A stretch of DNA of 64,000 bases, from positions 558,001 to 622,000 of the forward strand of contig NZ_WING01000002.1 of NCBI RefSeq assembly GCF_009793335.1, read 5' to 3'. The position numbers and the translations under genes are program-made. The DNA is from Actinomadura sp. J1-007 (lineage in GTDB: Bacteria; Actinomycetota; Actinomycetes; Streptosporangiales; Streptosporangiaceae). The notes below the pieces were generated by a model. It did no database searches, was not told where the DNA came from, and was given only the letters and a program-made list of their open reading frames with translations. This document shows positions 1 to 8,599 of this stretch, in pieces (the first letter of the stretch is position 1; the number at the start of each line of letters is the position of its first letter).

Positions 1-179
1 TCGGGCATCCGGATGTCCATCACGATCACGTCCGGGTCGAGGGCGCGGGCCAGGTCCACGGCCTCGCGCCCGTTGCCCGCCTGCCCGACCACCTCGATCT
101 CGGGGTCGGAGGACAGCAGCGCCGCGAGCCCGTCGCGGATCATCACCTGGTCGTCAGCGATCAGCACCCGAATCGTCAC
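1..179 (-). CDS. NarL/LuxR-family response regulator, N-terminal fragment
   Basis: This is the receiver domain of a two-component response regulator; the window edge cuts it after about 59 residues. The translation opens VTIRVLIADDQVMIRDGLAA and reaches DPDVIVMDIRMPD. It contains the acidic pair (ADDQ) and the phosphoacceptor Asp in the VMDIRMP motif. The GTG start at 179 lies 35 bp after the stop of the sensor kinase, so the two are surely one operon. The DNA-binding HTH half, which would confirm the NarL type, lies outside the window and is inferred from the kinase class. Confidence 0.85.
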   Translation of the reverse strand, partial: MTIRVLIADDQVMIRDGLAALLSSDPEIEVVGQAGNGREAVDLARALDPDVIVMDIRMP

Positions 180-213
180 GAGAGAACCTTACGGGCAGCG
201 CCGCCGGGCGGCG

Positions 214-1485
214 TCACGGCGCGTCGTACGGCAGCTCGGCGACCACCGACCAGCCGCCCCGCTCGCGCGGGCCCGCGGTGAGGGCGCCGCCGAGCATCGT
301 GACGCGCTCGCGCATCCCGACCAGGCCGTGCCCGCCGCCGTGCGACTCCTCGGGCGTGCTGCGGGCGCCGTCGTCCACGACCGACACGGTGAGGCCCGGC
401 GCGGCGTAGCGGATCTCGATCCGGACGTCCGCGCCCGGCGCGTACCGGGCGGCGTTGCTGAGCGACTCCTGGACGATCCGGAACGCCGACAGGTCCACGC
501 CGGCGTCCAGCGGGCGCGGCAGCCCGACGACGGTGACGGACACCTTCAGCCCGTACTTGCGGGCGGTGCCGACCAGGTCGTCGAGCCGGTCCAGGCCCGG
601 CTGCGGCGCGCGCTCGGCGCCCTCGTCGTCGGAGCGGAGCAGGCCGACGACGCGGCGGGTCTCGGTCAGCGCCTCGCGCGCCGCGTCCCGGACGACCCCG
701 AACGTCTGCTTCGCCGCGTCCGGCAGGTCGGGGATCTTGTACGGGGCGGCCTCGGCCTGCATCGCGATCACCGACATGTGGTGCGCGACCACGTCGTGCA
801 GCTCGCGGGCGATCCGGGCGCGCTCCTCCAGCACCGCCTGCTTGGCGAGGTCCTGGCGGCGCAGCTCCTCCTGCTCGCGCAGGATCGCCTCCACGGTGCG
901 CCGCCCGCCGACCGCGTCGCCGAACGCCAGCACCACGATCACGATGCCGGCGAGGATCGTGCCGAACCAGCCCGCCATCCCGAACAGCACGGCGGGCGCG
1001 ATCAGGCCCGCGATGCTGACCGCGCCGACGCCGATGGTGGTCTCGCGCTCGCACGCCATCGCGACGAAGAACAGGATGATCATGAACGCGAGCCACGCGG
1101 TGACCGGCCAGGGCCAGAAGTAGCGGCCCGACAGCAGCAGCGCCCCCACGAGGAACCCGGCCGCGCTCACCCGCCAGGCGCGCAGCGGCCAGCGCGGCGC
1201 GAACAGCAGCGGCAGCGCCTGGAGCACCCCGATGGGCCACGCGAGCGCCGTGCCGGGCGGCGGGCGGAACAGGTTCAGCGGGATCGCGATCGCGCCCGCG
1301 GTGAACCCGACCGTGAGCGCCAGCAGCACGATCATGATCGGGATCCGCAGCCACAGCGCCGCGGGCAGGTGGGTGCCCGACGGCTCGCCGGGGCCGGGCA
1401 CGAGCGCCGCGCGCACGCCGCGCAGCAGCCGCGGATGGCGGTGCCGGTCGGCGCGGTCGCGGTGGGATGGGTCTGCGTCGTTCAT
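214..1485 (-). CDS. Sensor histidine kinase, HisKA_3/NarX-DesK type
   Basis: A membrane sensor kinase of 423 residues. Several hydrophobic helices lie between about residues 45 and 195. A DHp helix follows with the HisKA_3 signature ARIARELHDVVAHH, phosphorylated His about residue 230. A HATPase domain comes next, with the N-box in RIVQESLSNAARYAP and the G-box in GGHGLVGMRERV. It would autophosphorylate and pass phosphate to the regulator encoded 35 bp downstream. The start is ATG at 1485 with a CGGAG ribosome site just upstream. No ligand-binding domain is recognisable, so the signal is unknown. Confidence 0.9.
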   Translation of the reverse strand: MNDADPSHRDRADRHRHPRLLRGVRAALVPGPGEPSGTHLPAALWLRIPIMIVLLALTVGFTAGAIAIPLNLFRPPPGTALAWPIGVLQALPLLFAPRWPLRAWRVSAAGFLVGALLLSGRYFWPWPVTAWLAFMIILFFVAMACERETTIGVGAVSIAGLIAPAVLFGMAGWFGTILAGIVIVVLAFGDAVGGRRTVEAILREQEELRRQDLAKQAVLEERARIARELHDVVAHHMSVIAMQAEAAPYKIPDLPDAAKQTFGVVRDAAREALTETRRVVGLLRSDDEGAERAPQPGLDRLDDLVGTARKYGLKVSVTVVGLPRPLDAGVDLSAFRIVQESLSNAARYAPGADVRIEIRYAAPGLTVSVVDDGARSTPEESHGGGHGLVGMRERVTMLGGALTAGPRERGGWSVVAELPYDAP

Positions 1486-1573
1486 TTGGCTCCGAGCCTA
1501 AGGTGCCCGGGACCTGGGCCGCCTGCCCCGGCAGAGGGAGATCGCGACCGCTCCCTGGGTATCTTCTCTGTAT

Positions 1574-1594
1574 TTCCGATTGACTTAATAGGGA
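1574..1594 (+). promoter_or_regulatory. AT-rich imperfect inverted repeat, candidate sulfur-responsive operator
   Basis: Half-sites TTCCGATT (1574-1581) and AATAGGGA (1587-1594) are inverted repeats, matching at 6 of 8 positions across a 5-bp spacer. They form an AT-rich island in otherwise GC-rich DNA, immediately before the leader-peptide start. The layout resembles operators of Rrf2/CymR-type cysteine regulators. That identification is inference and no regulator gene lies nearby. The TTAATA within it (1585-1590) could also serve as the -10 of a leaderless transcript. Confidence 0.45.
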
Positions 1595-1596
1595 TT

Positions 1597-1701
1597 ATGG
1601 TCCAGCCTGGACGGGTGACGTCCCGCAGCACCCTTCACGAGCGCCTCCACGTCGATCTGCGACGGCAGGCGAGCGCCCTGTGTCGTCCCCGGTCCCGCTG
1701 A
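1597..1701 (+). CDS. Leader peptide of the sulfur operon (HVDL...SALC type)
   Basis: A 34-codon frame that starts at ATG 1597 (or GTG 1615) and ends at TGA 1701. It contains HERLHVDLRRQASALCR near its end. This matches the short actinobacterial leader peptides found upstream of sulfur-assimilation genes, whose shared core is HVDLxRxxSxLC with a late Cys codon. It stands 90 bp before the cysteine dioxygenase-like gene and the sulfonate transporter, which supports a cysteine-responsive attenuation role. No ribosome site is evident before the ATG, so leaderless translation is likely. The mechanism is inferred from family context. Confidence 0.7.
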   Translation: MVQPGRVTSRSTLHERLHVDLRRQASALCRPRSR

Positions 1702-1791
1702 GCCGGACGCCGGCGGCCCCGCGCCGCCCGCGCGCCCGGCGCCCGCCCGACGCCGACCGGAACGAACGACCACGAGGAGAGCACGCCCGCG

Positions 1792-2442
1792 ATGCCCGTC
1801 ACCACCGGCTCCACCCTGCCCGCGCCCGACCCGAACGGCCCGAACAGCCCGCACGGTCCGAACCGTCCTGACGACGCGAACCGCCCCGACGGCACGGAAG
1901 GCCCTGACGCCGCCGGCGCCCGTTCCGGCCCGCGGTCCGGCGCGAGCACCCGCACCCGCTCCCGCTCCCGCACTCGGTCGCGCGGACGTTCCGCCGGCGA
2001 CCGCGCGTTCGCGCCGCCCCGCCTGGAGGAACGGGCCCGCGCCCTCGCCGCGCGTCCCGAGGACTGGCTGCACCGGGTCCGGCTGAGCCCGGACGGCCGC
2101 TGGTACGAGCGGCTCCACCAGGACGCCGACCACGAGGTCTGGGTCATCAGCTGGCTGCCCGGCCAGTCGACCGGCTTCCACGACCACGGCGGCTCGTCCG
2201 GCGCGTTCGCCGTCGCGCTCGGCGCGCTGGAGGAGCACCGCGTGCACGCGGGGCGCGGCCTCGGCGCGGGGCAGTCCCGCTCGTTCGGGCCCGACTACGT
2301 GCACGACGTGCGCAACACCTCCGCCGCCCCGGCGGTGAGCGTGCACGTCTACGCGCCGCCGCTGAGCTCGATGCGGCGGTACGACGTGGACGCGCAGGGC
2401 GAGCTGGTCGAGCTCGCCGCCGAGTCCACCGACGACTGGTGA
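1792..2442 (+). CDS. Cysteine dioxygenase-type cupin
   Basis: A protein of 216 residues. The cupin core holds a metal-binding GFHDHGGSSGAF motif (His130, His132) and a later YVHDVRN motif (His171), as in type I cysteine dioxygenases that oxidise cysteine to cysteine sulfinate with non-haem iron. The first 70 or so residues are low complexity: Pro/Asn/Gly-rich, then an Arg-Ser/Thr stretch, which family members normally lack. A GAGGAG ribosome site precedes ATG 1792. Position between the sulfur leader peptide and ssuC suggests control of sulfur flux. A different thiol substrate cannot be excluded. Confidence 0.75.
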   Translation: MPVTTGSTLPAPDPNGPNSPHGPNRPDDANRPDGTEGPDAAGARSGPRSGASTRTRSRSRTRSRGRSAGDRAFAPPRLEERARALAARPEDWLHRVRLSPDGRWYERLHQDADHEVWVISWLPGQSTGFHDHGGSSGAFAVALGALEEHRVHAGRGLGAGQSRSFGPDYVHDVRNTSAAPAVSVHVYAPPLSSMRRYDVDAQGELVELAAESTDDW

Positions 2443-2539
2443 CCGGCCCCGCCGACCCCCCTGCCGCCCGGCCCGCCCGCACCTCCGCCCGGCCCGCCCG
2501 CACCGGGCCGTCGTACCGACCCCCCGAAGGACGTCCCCA

Positions 2540-3370
2540 GTGTCGACCTCGTCCCTGGACCTCGCCCGTCCGCAGACCCGCGCCGAGCCCCGGGCCGCCG
2601 CCCGCGCGCGCCCGTCGCCCGCCACGCTCGCCCGGCTGGTCAGCCCGCTCGTCGCGCTGGCGCTGTGGCAGCTCGCGTCCGGCACCGGCCTGCTGCCCGA
2701 ACGACTCCTCTCCGCCCCGTCCACGGTCGCGTCCACCGGGCTCGACCTGCTGCGGGACGGCACGCTGACCGACGCGGTCGCCACGTCCGTGCGGCGGGCG
2801 GCCCTCGGCTTCCTCGCCGGAGCGGCCGCCGGGATCGGCCTCGCGGTCGTCGCCGGGCTCAGCCGGATCGGCGAGCACGCCGTCGATCCGCTGATGCAGA
2901 TGCTGCGGGCGCTGCCGCTGTTCGGGCTGATCCCGCTGTTCATCCTGTGGTTCGGCATCGGCGAGACGCCGAAGGTCGCGCTGGTCGCGCTCGGCGTCGC
3001 GTTCCCGCTCTACCTCAACACGTTCGCGGGCATCCGCGGGGTGGACGGCCGCCTCGCCGAGGTCGCCCGGGTGCTGGACCTGAGCCGGCTCGGGCTGCTG
3101 CGGCACATCGTGCTGCCCGGCGCGCTGCCGCAGGCCCTGGTCGGGCTGCGGCAGAGCCTCGGCGTCGCCTGGCTCGCGCTGATCGTGGCCGAGCAGGTCA
3201 ACACCGACGCCGGGCTCGGCTTCATGATCAACAACGCCCGCGAGTTCCTGCGCACCGACGTGGTCGTGCTCGGCCTCGCGGTGTACGCGGCGCTCGGCCT
3301 GCTGACCGACGCGCTCGTCCGGCTGCTGGAGAGGAGGGCCCTCGCATGGCGCAAGGGTTTCCTGGCCTGA
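2540..3370 (+). CDS. ssuC: Aliphatic sulfonate ABC transporter, permease
   Basis: An inner-membrane permease of 276 residues in the SsuC/TauC class. Membrane segments are visible around LVSPLVALALWQLA, FLAGAAAGIGLAVVAGL, LPLFGLIPLFILWFG and VLGLAVYAALGLLTD. The EAA-type loop that contacts the ATPase is seen as EVARVLDLSRLGLLRHIVLP. The GTG start at 2540 has GAAGGA upstream. It overlaps the ATPase gene by 25 bp, which implies translational coupling. Substrate assignment rests on the SsuA and SsuD neighbours. Confidence 0.88.
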   Translation: MSTSSLDLARPQTRAEPRAAARARPSPATLARLVSPLVALALWQLASGTGLLPERLLSAPSTVASTGLDLLRDGTLTDAVATSVRRAALGFLAGAAAGIGLAVVAGLSRIGEHAVDPLMQMLRALPLFGLIPLFILWFGIGETPKVALVALGVAFPLYLNTFAGIRGVDGRLAEVARVLDLSRLGLLRHIVLPGALPQALVGLRQSLGVAWLALIVAEQVNTDAGLGFMINNAREFLRTDVVVLGLAVYAALGLLTDALVRLLERRALAWRKGFLA

Positions 3371-4206
3371 CCGGCGAACGCGCCGCCGGAGCCGACGACC
3401 GGGCGGAGTCCCGCGCCGTCGCGCGCGTGCGCGGGCTGACCCGGCGTTTCGGCGAACGGACCGTCCTGGACGGCGCGGACCTCACCATCGAGCGCGGCGA
3501 GTTCGTCGCGCTGCTCGGCCGCAGCGGCTCGGGCAAGTCCACGCTGCTGCGCGCGCTCGCGGGGCTCGACCGCGAGACCGGCGGCGACCTCGCCGTGGAC
3601 GGGACGGTCGCGGTCGCGTTCCAGGAGCCGCGCCTCGTCCCGTGGAAGAAGGTCCGCGCGAACGTCGCGCTCGGACTGCGCACGAGCGGCGGAGGCGCGA
3701 GCGGCACGAGCGGCGGCGGCCCGCGCGCCGCCGCAGACAAGGCCCTCGCCGAGGTCGGGCTCGCCGAACGCGGCGACGCCTGGCCGCTCACCCTGTCCGG
3801 CGGCGAGGCCCAGCGCGCCTCGCTCGCCCGCGCCCTCGTGCGCGAGCCCGGGCTGCTCCTGCTGGACGAGCCGTTCAGCGCGCTCGACGCCCTCACCCGC
3901 ATCACCATGCACCGGCTGGTGCTGGACCTGTGGGAACGGCACCGCCCCGGCGTCCTGCTCGTCACCCACGACGTGGACGAGGCGCTGCTGCTCGCCGACC
4001 GCGTGCTCGTCCTGGACGGGGGCCGCATCGCGCACGAGACCCGCGTCCGGCTGCCCCGCCCGCGCCCGCGCGACCACCCCGACCTGTCCGGCCTGCGCGC
4101 GACCCTGCTCGCCCGCCTCGGCGTCACCCCCGAAGACGCCCCGCAGGACGCCCCGCAGGACGTTCCGGGCGGCCCGCGCGCCGACGTCCCAGGAGAAACG
4201 CCATGA
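3346..4206 (+). CDS. ssuB: Aliphatic sulfonate ABC transporter, ATP-binding protein
   Basis: An ABC ATPase of 286 residues that powers sulfonate uptake. Visible are Walker A GRSGSGKST (about residues 58-66), the Q-loop AVAFQEPRLVPWKKV, the signature LSGGEAQRASLARAL, Walker B LLLLDEPFSALDA and the switch His in LLVTHDVDEA. The ATG at 3346 is chosen because GAGAGGAGG lies just upstream. A Gly/Ser insert follows the Q-loop, and the C-terminus carries short DAPQ repeats. Its stop overlaps the ssuA start (ATGA). Confidence 0.9.
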   Translation: MAQGFPGLTGERAAGADDRAESRAVARVRGLTRRFGERTVLDGADLTIERGEFVALLGRSGSGKSTLLRALAGLDRETGGDLAVDGTVAVAFQEPRLVPWKKVRANVALGLRTSGGGASGTSGGGPRAAADKALAEVGLAERGDAWPLTLSGGEAQRASLARALVREPGLLLLDEPFSALDALTRITMHRLVLDLWERHRPGVLLVTHDVDEALLLADRVLVLDGGRIAHETRVRLPRPRPRDHPDLSGLRATLLARLGVTPEDAPQDAPQDVPGGPRADVPGETP

Positions 4207-5216
4207 CACGAACGAAACGGACGCTCGCCGCGGCCGTGCTCGCCCTCGGCCTCGCGGCGGCGGGCGCGGCGGCCTGCGGCGGCGGCGACGGCGGGGCGAA
4301 CGCCGCGATCGGCCCGGACGGCAAGGTCGACCTCGCCAAGGTCACCCTGCGCGTCGGCGACCAGAAGGGCGGCCTGCGCGCGCTGCTCGGCGCGTCGGGC
4401 GACCTCGCCGGCGCCGCGTACCGGATCGAGTGGAAGCAGTTCACCTCCGGGCCGCCGCTGCTGGAGGCGGTGAACGCGGGCGCCGTGGACTTCGGCGCGG
4501 TCGGCAACACCCCGCCGGTCTTCGCCGCCGCCGCCGGATCCAAGATCAAGATCGTCGCGGGGGCCGACCTCGGCCTCACCGGCCAGGCCGTCCTCGTCCC
4601 GAAGGACTCCGCGATCCGCGCGCCCGCCGACCTGAAGGGCAAGCGGATCGGCGTGGCCAAGGGCAGCTCCGCGCACTACCACCTGCTGACCGTCCTGAAG
4701 AGGGCCGGGCTGGCGTTCGAGGACATCAGCCCGCAGTACCTCGCGCCGCCCGACGCCCTCGCCGCGTTCAGCTCCGGCAAGCTCGACGCCTGGGCGATCT
4801 GGGACCCGTACACCGCGCAGGGCGAGCGGCAGGCCGGAGGCCGCGCCCTGGTGAACGGCACCGGCTACACCACCGGCTACAACCTGATCGTCGCGTCCGG
4901 GAAGACGCTCAAGGACCGGGCGCGGGAGACCGCGCTGCGCGACTTCGTCACCCGGCAGCGCCGCGCGCTCGTCTGGTCGGCCCGCCACAGCGGGCGCTGG
5001 GCCGAGGTCTGGGCGAAGGACACCGGCCTCCCGCCGGAGGTCGCCGAGCTGGCCGCGCGCCGCCGCACGGCCGCCCTCATCAAGATCGACGACACGCTCG
5101 TGCGGAACGAGCAGCTCGTCGCCGACGCGTTCCGGGAGCAGCGGCTGATCCCCGGCAAGGTCGACATGGCCGCGTTCACCGACCGCCGGTTCAACGACAT
5201 CGAGGACCCCGCATGA
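4203..5216 (+). CDS. ssuA: Aliphatic sulfonate ABC transporter, substrate-binding lipoprotein
   Basis: A periplasmic-type binding protein of 337 residues that delivers alkanesulfonates to SsuBC. The N-terminus has KR-rich residues, a hydrophobic stretch and a lipobox-like AGAAACGGG, so it is probably lipid-anchored. The NMT1/SsuA fold is indicated by VGDQKGGLRALLGA, VDFGAVGNTPPVFAAAAG and the SGKLDAWAIWDPYTA motif. It overlaps both neighbours by 4 bp (ATGA), which places it in one operon from ssuC to ssuD. Confidence 0.9.
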   Translation: MTRTKRTLAAAVLALGLAAAGAAACGGGDGGANAAIGPDGKVDLAKVTLRVGDQKGGLRALLGASGDLAGAAYRIEWKQFTSGPPLLEAVNAGAVDFGAVGNTPPVFAAAAGSKIKIVAGADLGLTGQAVLVPKDSAIRAPADLKGKRIGVAKGSSAHYHLLTVLKRAGLAFEDISPQYLAPPDALAAFSSGKLDAWAIWDPYTAQGERQAGGRALVNGTGYTTGYNLIVASGKTLKDRARETALRDFVTRQRRALVWSARHSGRWAEVWAKDTGLPPEVAELAARRRTAALIKIDDTLVRNEQLVADAFREQRLIPGKVDMAAFTDRRFNDIEDPA

Positions 5217-6358
5217 CCCTGCGCTTCCACTGGTTCCTGCCCACCACCGGCGACAGCCGCGCCCTGATCGGCGGCGGCCACAGCGTCCCCGCCGGGGTCG
5301 GCCGGCCCGATGCCCGGCCGGGCACGGCCGACCGGATCAGGCCGCCGGACATCGACTACCTCGCGCAGGTCGCGCGGTCGGCCGAGCAGCTCGGGTTCGA
5401 GGCCGTGCTGACCCCGACCGGCACCTGGTGCGAGGACGCCTGGCTCGTCACCGCCGCGCTGCTGCGCGAGACGTCCCGGCTGAAGTACCTCGTGGCGTTC
5501 CGGCCCGGGTTCGTCTCGCCGACGCTCGCCGCGCAGATGGCCGCCACCTACCAGCGCGTCTCGAACGGGCGGCTCCTGCTCAACGTGGTGACCGGCGGCG
5601 AGCCGGCGGAGCAGCGGCGCTTCGGCGACCACCTCGCGCACGGCGACCGGTACGCCCGCACCGGCGAGTTCCTGTCGATCCTGCGCGGCGCCTGGTCCGG
5701 CGAGCCGTACGACTTCAAGGGCGAGCACTACCACGTGGACGGCGCGCTGGTCTCCCGCCCGCCGGACCCCGTTCCCGACATCTACTTCGGCGGGTCCTCC
5801 AAGGCCGCCGGGCCCGTCGCCGCCCGGCACGTCGACACCTACCTCACCTGGGGAGAGCCGCCCGCGCAGGTCGCCGAGAAGATCGACTGGATCCGGGGCC
5901 TCGCCGCCGCCGAGGGCCGGACGCTGCGCTTCGGCATCCGGCTCCACACGATCAGCCGCGACACGTCCGAGGCGGCGTGGGCGGAGGCGGCGCGGCTGCT
6001 GGACGGCGTCCGCCCCGGCGACGTCGCCAAGGCGCAGGAGGCGCTCGCCGCCAGCGAGTCCGAGGGCCAGCGGCGGATGCGGACCCTGCACGAGCGCTAC
6101 CGCGCGAGCGGGTCCGTCCGCGACCTGGAGATCCACCCGGGCCTGTGGGCCGGCGTCGGCCTCGTCCGCGGCGGCGCCGGCACCGCCCTCGTCGGCAGCC
6201 ACGCCGAGGTCGCCGACCTCATCGAGGAGTACGCGGCGCTCGGCATCGAGGAGTTCGTCATGTCCGGCTACCCGCACCTGGAGGAGGCGTACTGGTTCGG
6301 GGAGGGCGTCGTCCCCGAGCTGCGCCGGCGCGGCTCCGCCGTCCCCTCCCTCCCCTGA
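5213..6358 (+). CDS. ssuD: FMNH2-dependent alkanesulfonate monooxygenase
   Basis: A flavin-dependent monooxygenase of the bacterial luciferase family, 381 residues. It cleaves alkanesulfonates to aldehyde and sulfite in the cytoplasm using FMNH2 from a separate reductase. Family stretches include FHWFLPTTGDSRALIGGGH, the luciferase-type GRLLLNVVTGGEPAEQRRFG, DIYFGGSSKAAG and a C-terminal EEFVMSGYPHLEEAYWFGE. No ssuE-type reductase is encoded nearby. The start overlaps the ssuA stop. A palindrome at 6361-6376 directly after the stop may end the transcript. Confidence 0.92.
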   Translation: MTLRFHWFLPTTGDSRALIGGGHSVPAGVGRPDARPGTADRIRPPDIDYLAQVARSAEQLGFEAVLTPTGTWCEDAWLVTAALLRETSRLKYLVAFRPGFVSPTLAAQMAATYQRVSNGRLLLNVVTGGEPAEQRRFGDHLAHGDRYARTGEFLSILRGAWSGEPYDFKGEHYHVDGALVSRPPDPVPDIYFGGSSKAAGPVAARHVDTYLTWGEPPAQVAEKIDWIRGLAAAEGRTLRFGIRLHTISRDTSEAAWAEAARLLDGVRPGDVAKAQEALAASESEGQRRMRTLHERYRASGSVRDLEIHPGLWAGVGLVRGGAGTALVGSHAEVADLIEEYAALGIEEFVMSGYPHLEEAYWFGEGVVPELRRRGSAVPSLP

Positions 6359-6413
6359 GGCCGGGCGGCCGCCCGGGTTGATCGGGGGCGGCGCGGGGCG
6401 GAGACTGCCGGAT

Positions 6414-7049
6414 GTGAGCGTTGATCGTCGGCATCCGGTGTTCGCGCGGGTCTACCCGCGGCTCGACGCGGCGTCCGCGCGGATCGGCGGGGACGCGCAC
6501 CGCGCCGAACTGCTGGACGGCGCGTCCGGCCGCGTCCTGGAGCTCGGCGCCGGGCACGGCGCCAACTTCCGCTTCTACCCGCCCGCCGTGACCGAGGTGG
6601 TTGCGCTCGAACCCGAGCCCCGGCTGCGCTCGCTCGCCGCCGGGGCGGCCTCCGCCGCGCCCGTCCCGGTCTCCGTGCGGCCCGGGATCGCCGAGGACCT
6701 CGACCTGGACGACGCGTCGTTCGACGCGGCCGTGGTCTCGCTCGTGCTGTGCTCGGTCCGCGACCCCGTCCGCGCCCTCACCGAGCTGCGGCGGGTGCTG
6801 AGGCCCGGCGGCGAGCTGCGCTACTACGAGCACGTGCGCGGACGATCGCCGGGAACGGTCAGGCTCCAGCGCCTCGCCGACGTGCTCTGGCCGTCCCTCG
6901 CGGCGGGCTGCCACGTCGGGCGGCCGACGGACCGGTGGATCGCCGGCTCGGGCTTCAGCGTCGTCCGGCAGCGGCGCTTCCGGTTCCCCGACTCGCGCGC
7001 CCCCAACCCGGCCGCGCCGCACGTCATCGGGGTCGCGGTCCGCGACTGA
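6414..7049 (+). CDS. Class I SAM-dependent methyltransferase
   Basis: A Rossmann-fold methyltransferase of 211 residues. The SAM-binding motif I is VLELGAGHGANF, followed by the acidic motif II ALEPEPRL and the post-motif DASFDAAVVSLVLCSVRDP. The arrangement matches the Methyltransf_11/UbiE-like group acting on small molecules or lipids. GTG 6414 is preferred because GGAG lies 10 bp upstream. It follows the sulfonate operon after a short palindrome and precedes a sugar transporter, so its role cannot be read from context. The substrate is unknown. Confidence 0.8.
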   Translation: MSVDRRHPVFARVYPRLDAASARIGGDAHRAELLDGASGRVLELGAGHGANFRFYPPAVTEVVALEPEPRLRSLAAGAASAAPVPVSVRPGIAEDLDLDDASFDAAVVSLVLCSVRDPVRALTELRRVLRPGGELRYYEHVRGRSPGTVRLQRLADVLWPSLAAGCHVGRPTDRWIAGSGFSVVRQRRFRFPDSRAPNPAAPHVIGVAVRD

Positions 7050-7138
7050 CGCGCCCGCGGGCCGTCCGGCGGGCCCGGCGCGGCCGTCCGGAACGCCCCG
7101 CCCGCATAAGGTCCTTCCGATCGGGAAGATCAAGCGGC

Positions 7139-8599
7139 ATGACCACAGGGCGTAGCGGCGCGGGCCGGGAGGCGGCGCCCGAGCAGGCCGGTCCCTCCCA
7201 CTCCGCCGCCACCGCCGTGCTCCTCGCCGGCGCGGCGGCCCTCGGCGGGTTCCTCTTCGGCTACGACTCGTCGGTCATCAACGGCACGGTGGACGCGCTG
7301 AAGTCCACCTTCCACCTGAACTCGTTCGTCGTCGGCTTCGTCGTGTCCGCGGCCCTGCTCGGCTGCGCGGTCGGCGCCTGGTTCGCCGGGCCGCTCGCCG
7401 ACCGGATCGGCCGGGTGCGGACGATGCTGATCGCCTCGCTGCTGTTCGTCATCAGCTCCGCCGGGTCCGCCCTGGCGTTCAGCGCCGTCGACCTCACGGC
7501 CTGGCGGCTGCTCGGCGGCGTCGCCATCGGCGCCGCGTCGGTGATCGCGCCCGCCTACATCGCCGAGATCGCGCCCGCCGAGCTGCGCGGACGGCTCGGC
7601 TCGCTCCAGCAGATGGCGATCGTCCTCGGGATCTTCGCCGCGCTGGTGGTCGACTACGTGATCGCCCGGGTCTCCGACGGCGGCGCGTCCGGAACGTTCC
7701 CCTGGGGCGGCGGCGCGTGGCGGTGGATGTTCGCCAGCGCGATCGTCCCGGCCGTCGTGTACGGCGTGATCGCGACGACGATCCCCGAGTCGCCCCGCTA
7801 CCTGGTCAAGAAGAGGCAGGTCGGCCGGGCCCGGCAGGTGCTGGCGCGGGTGATGGGCCGCGGCGACGTGGACGCCAAGATCGACGAGATCGCCCGGTCC
7901 ATCGAGACCGACCGGCCCGTCCGGCTGGGCGACCTGCGCGGCGCGTCCCTCGGGCTGAAGCCGATCGTGTGGGTCGGCGTCCTGCTGTCGGTGTTCCAGC
8001 AGTTCGTCGGCATCAACGTGATCTTCTACTACTCCTCGTCGCTGTGGCAGGCGGTCGGCTTCAGCGAGAACGACGCGATGCTCACCTCGGTGATCAACTC
8101 GATCGTCAACGTCGCCGCCACGCTCGTCGCGATCGCGCTGGTCGACCGGATCGGCCGGCGCCCGCTGCTGCTCGCCGGCGCCGCCGGGATGGCGGTCACG
8201 CTGGCGACCCTGACCGTCTGCTTCGCGACCGCCCCCGTCGTGGACGGCGACCCGGCGCTCGGCGACGTCGCCGGACCGGTCGCGCTCGTCGCCGCCAACC
8301 TCTTCGTGGTCTCCTTCGCCGCCTCCTGGGGCCCCGTCGTGTGGGTCATGCTCGGCGAGATGTTCAACAACTTCATCCGGGCGTCGGCGCTCGCCGTCGC
8401 CGCCGCCGCGCAGTGGCTCGCCAACTGGATCGTCACCACGACGTTCCCCGGCATCTCCGGGTTCTCGCTCGGCCTCGCCTACGGCATCTACACCCTCTTC
8501 GCGGTGCTCGCGCTCGTGTTCGTCCACCGCCTCGTCCCCGAGACCAAGGGGCGCGAGCTGGAGGACATGGACCAGATCCCATCCCCCCGCCGCACCTGA
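7139..8599 (+). CDS. MFS sugar porter (glucose/sugar:proton symporter)
   Basis: A 12-helix major facilitator of the sugar-porter family, 486 residues. Diagnostic motifs are GGFLFGYDSSVINGT in helix 1, LADRIGRVRTM in loop 2-3, PESPRYLVKKR after helix 6, the QQFVGINVIFYYSS motif of helix 7, DRIGRRPLLL in loop 8-9, and PETKGRELE near the C-terminus. It resembles bacterial GlcP- and XylE-type proteins that import glucose or pentoses with protons. The substrate cannot be fixed from sequence. A GGGAAG ribosome site precedes ATG 7139, and it appears monocistronic. Confidence 0.88.
   Translation: MTTGRSGAGREAAPEQAGPSHSAATAVLLAGAAALGGFLFGYDSSVINGTVDALKSTFHLNSFVVGFVVSAALLGCAVGAWFAGPLADRIGRVRTMLIASLLFVISSAGSALAFSAVDLTAWRLLGGVAIGAASVIAPAYIAEIAPAELRGRLGSLQQMAIVLGIFAALVVDYVIARVSDGGASGTFPWGGGAWRWMFASAIVPAVVYGVIATTIPESPRYLVKKRQVGRARQVLARVMGRGDVDAKIDEIARSIETDRPVRLGDLRGASLGLKPIVWVGVLLSVFQQFVGINVIFYYSSSLWQAVGFSENDAMLTSVINSIVNVAATLVAIALVDRIGRRPLLLAGAAGMAVTLATLTVCFATAPVVDGDPALGDVAGPVALVAANLFVVSFAASWGPVVWVMLGEMFNNFIRASALAVAAAAQWLANWIVTTTFPGISGFSLGLAYGIYTLFAVLALVFVHRLVPETKGRELEDMDQIPSPRRT

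Noticed and set aside
13..1701. A very long plus-strand open frame opposite the sensor kinase, and many similar long frames elsewhere
   Set aside because: They are Arg/Ala/Gly-rich shadows of real genes caused by high GC at third positions. They lack domain content and ribosome sites. Only the final 34 codons of this one were kept, as the sulfur leader peptide.
6361..6376. Palindrome after ssuD as a regulatory operator
   Set aside because: The 16-bp GC palindrome directly after the stop is more simply a weak terminator hairpin, and such GC palindromes are common by chance at this base composition.
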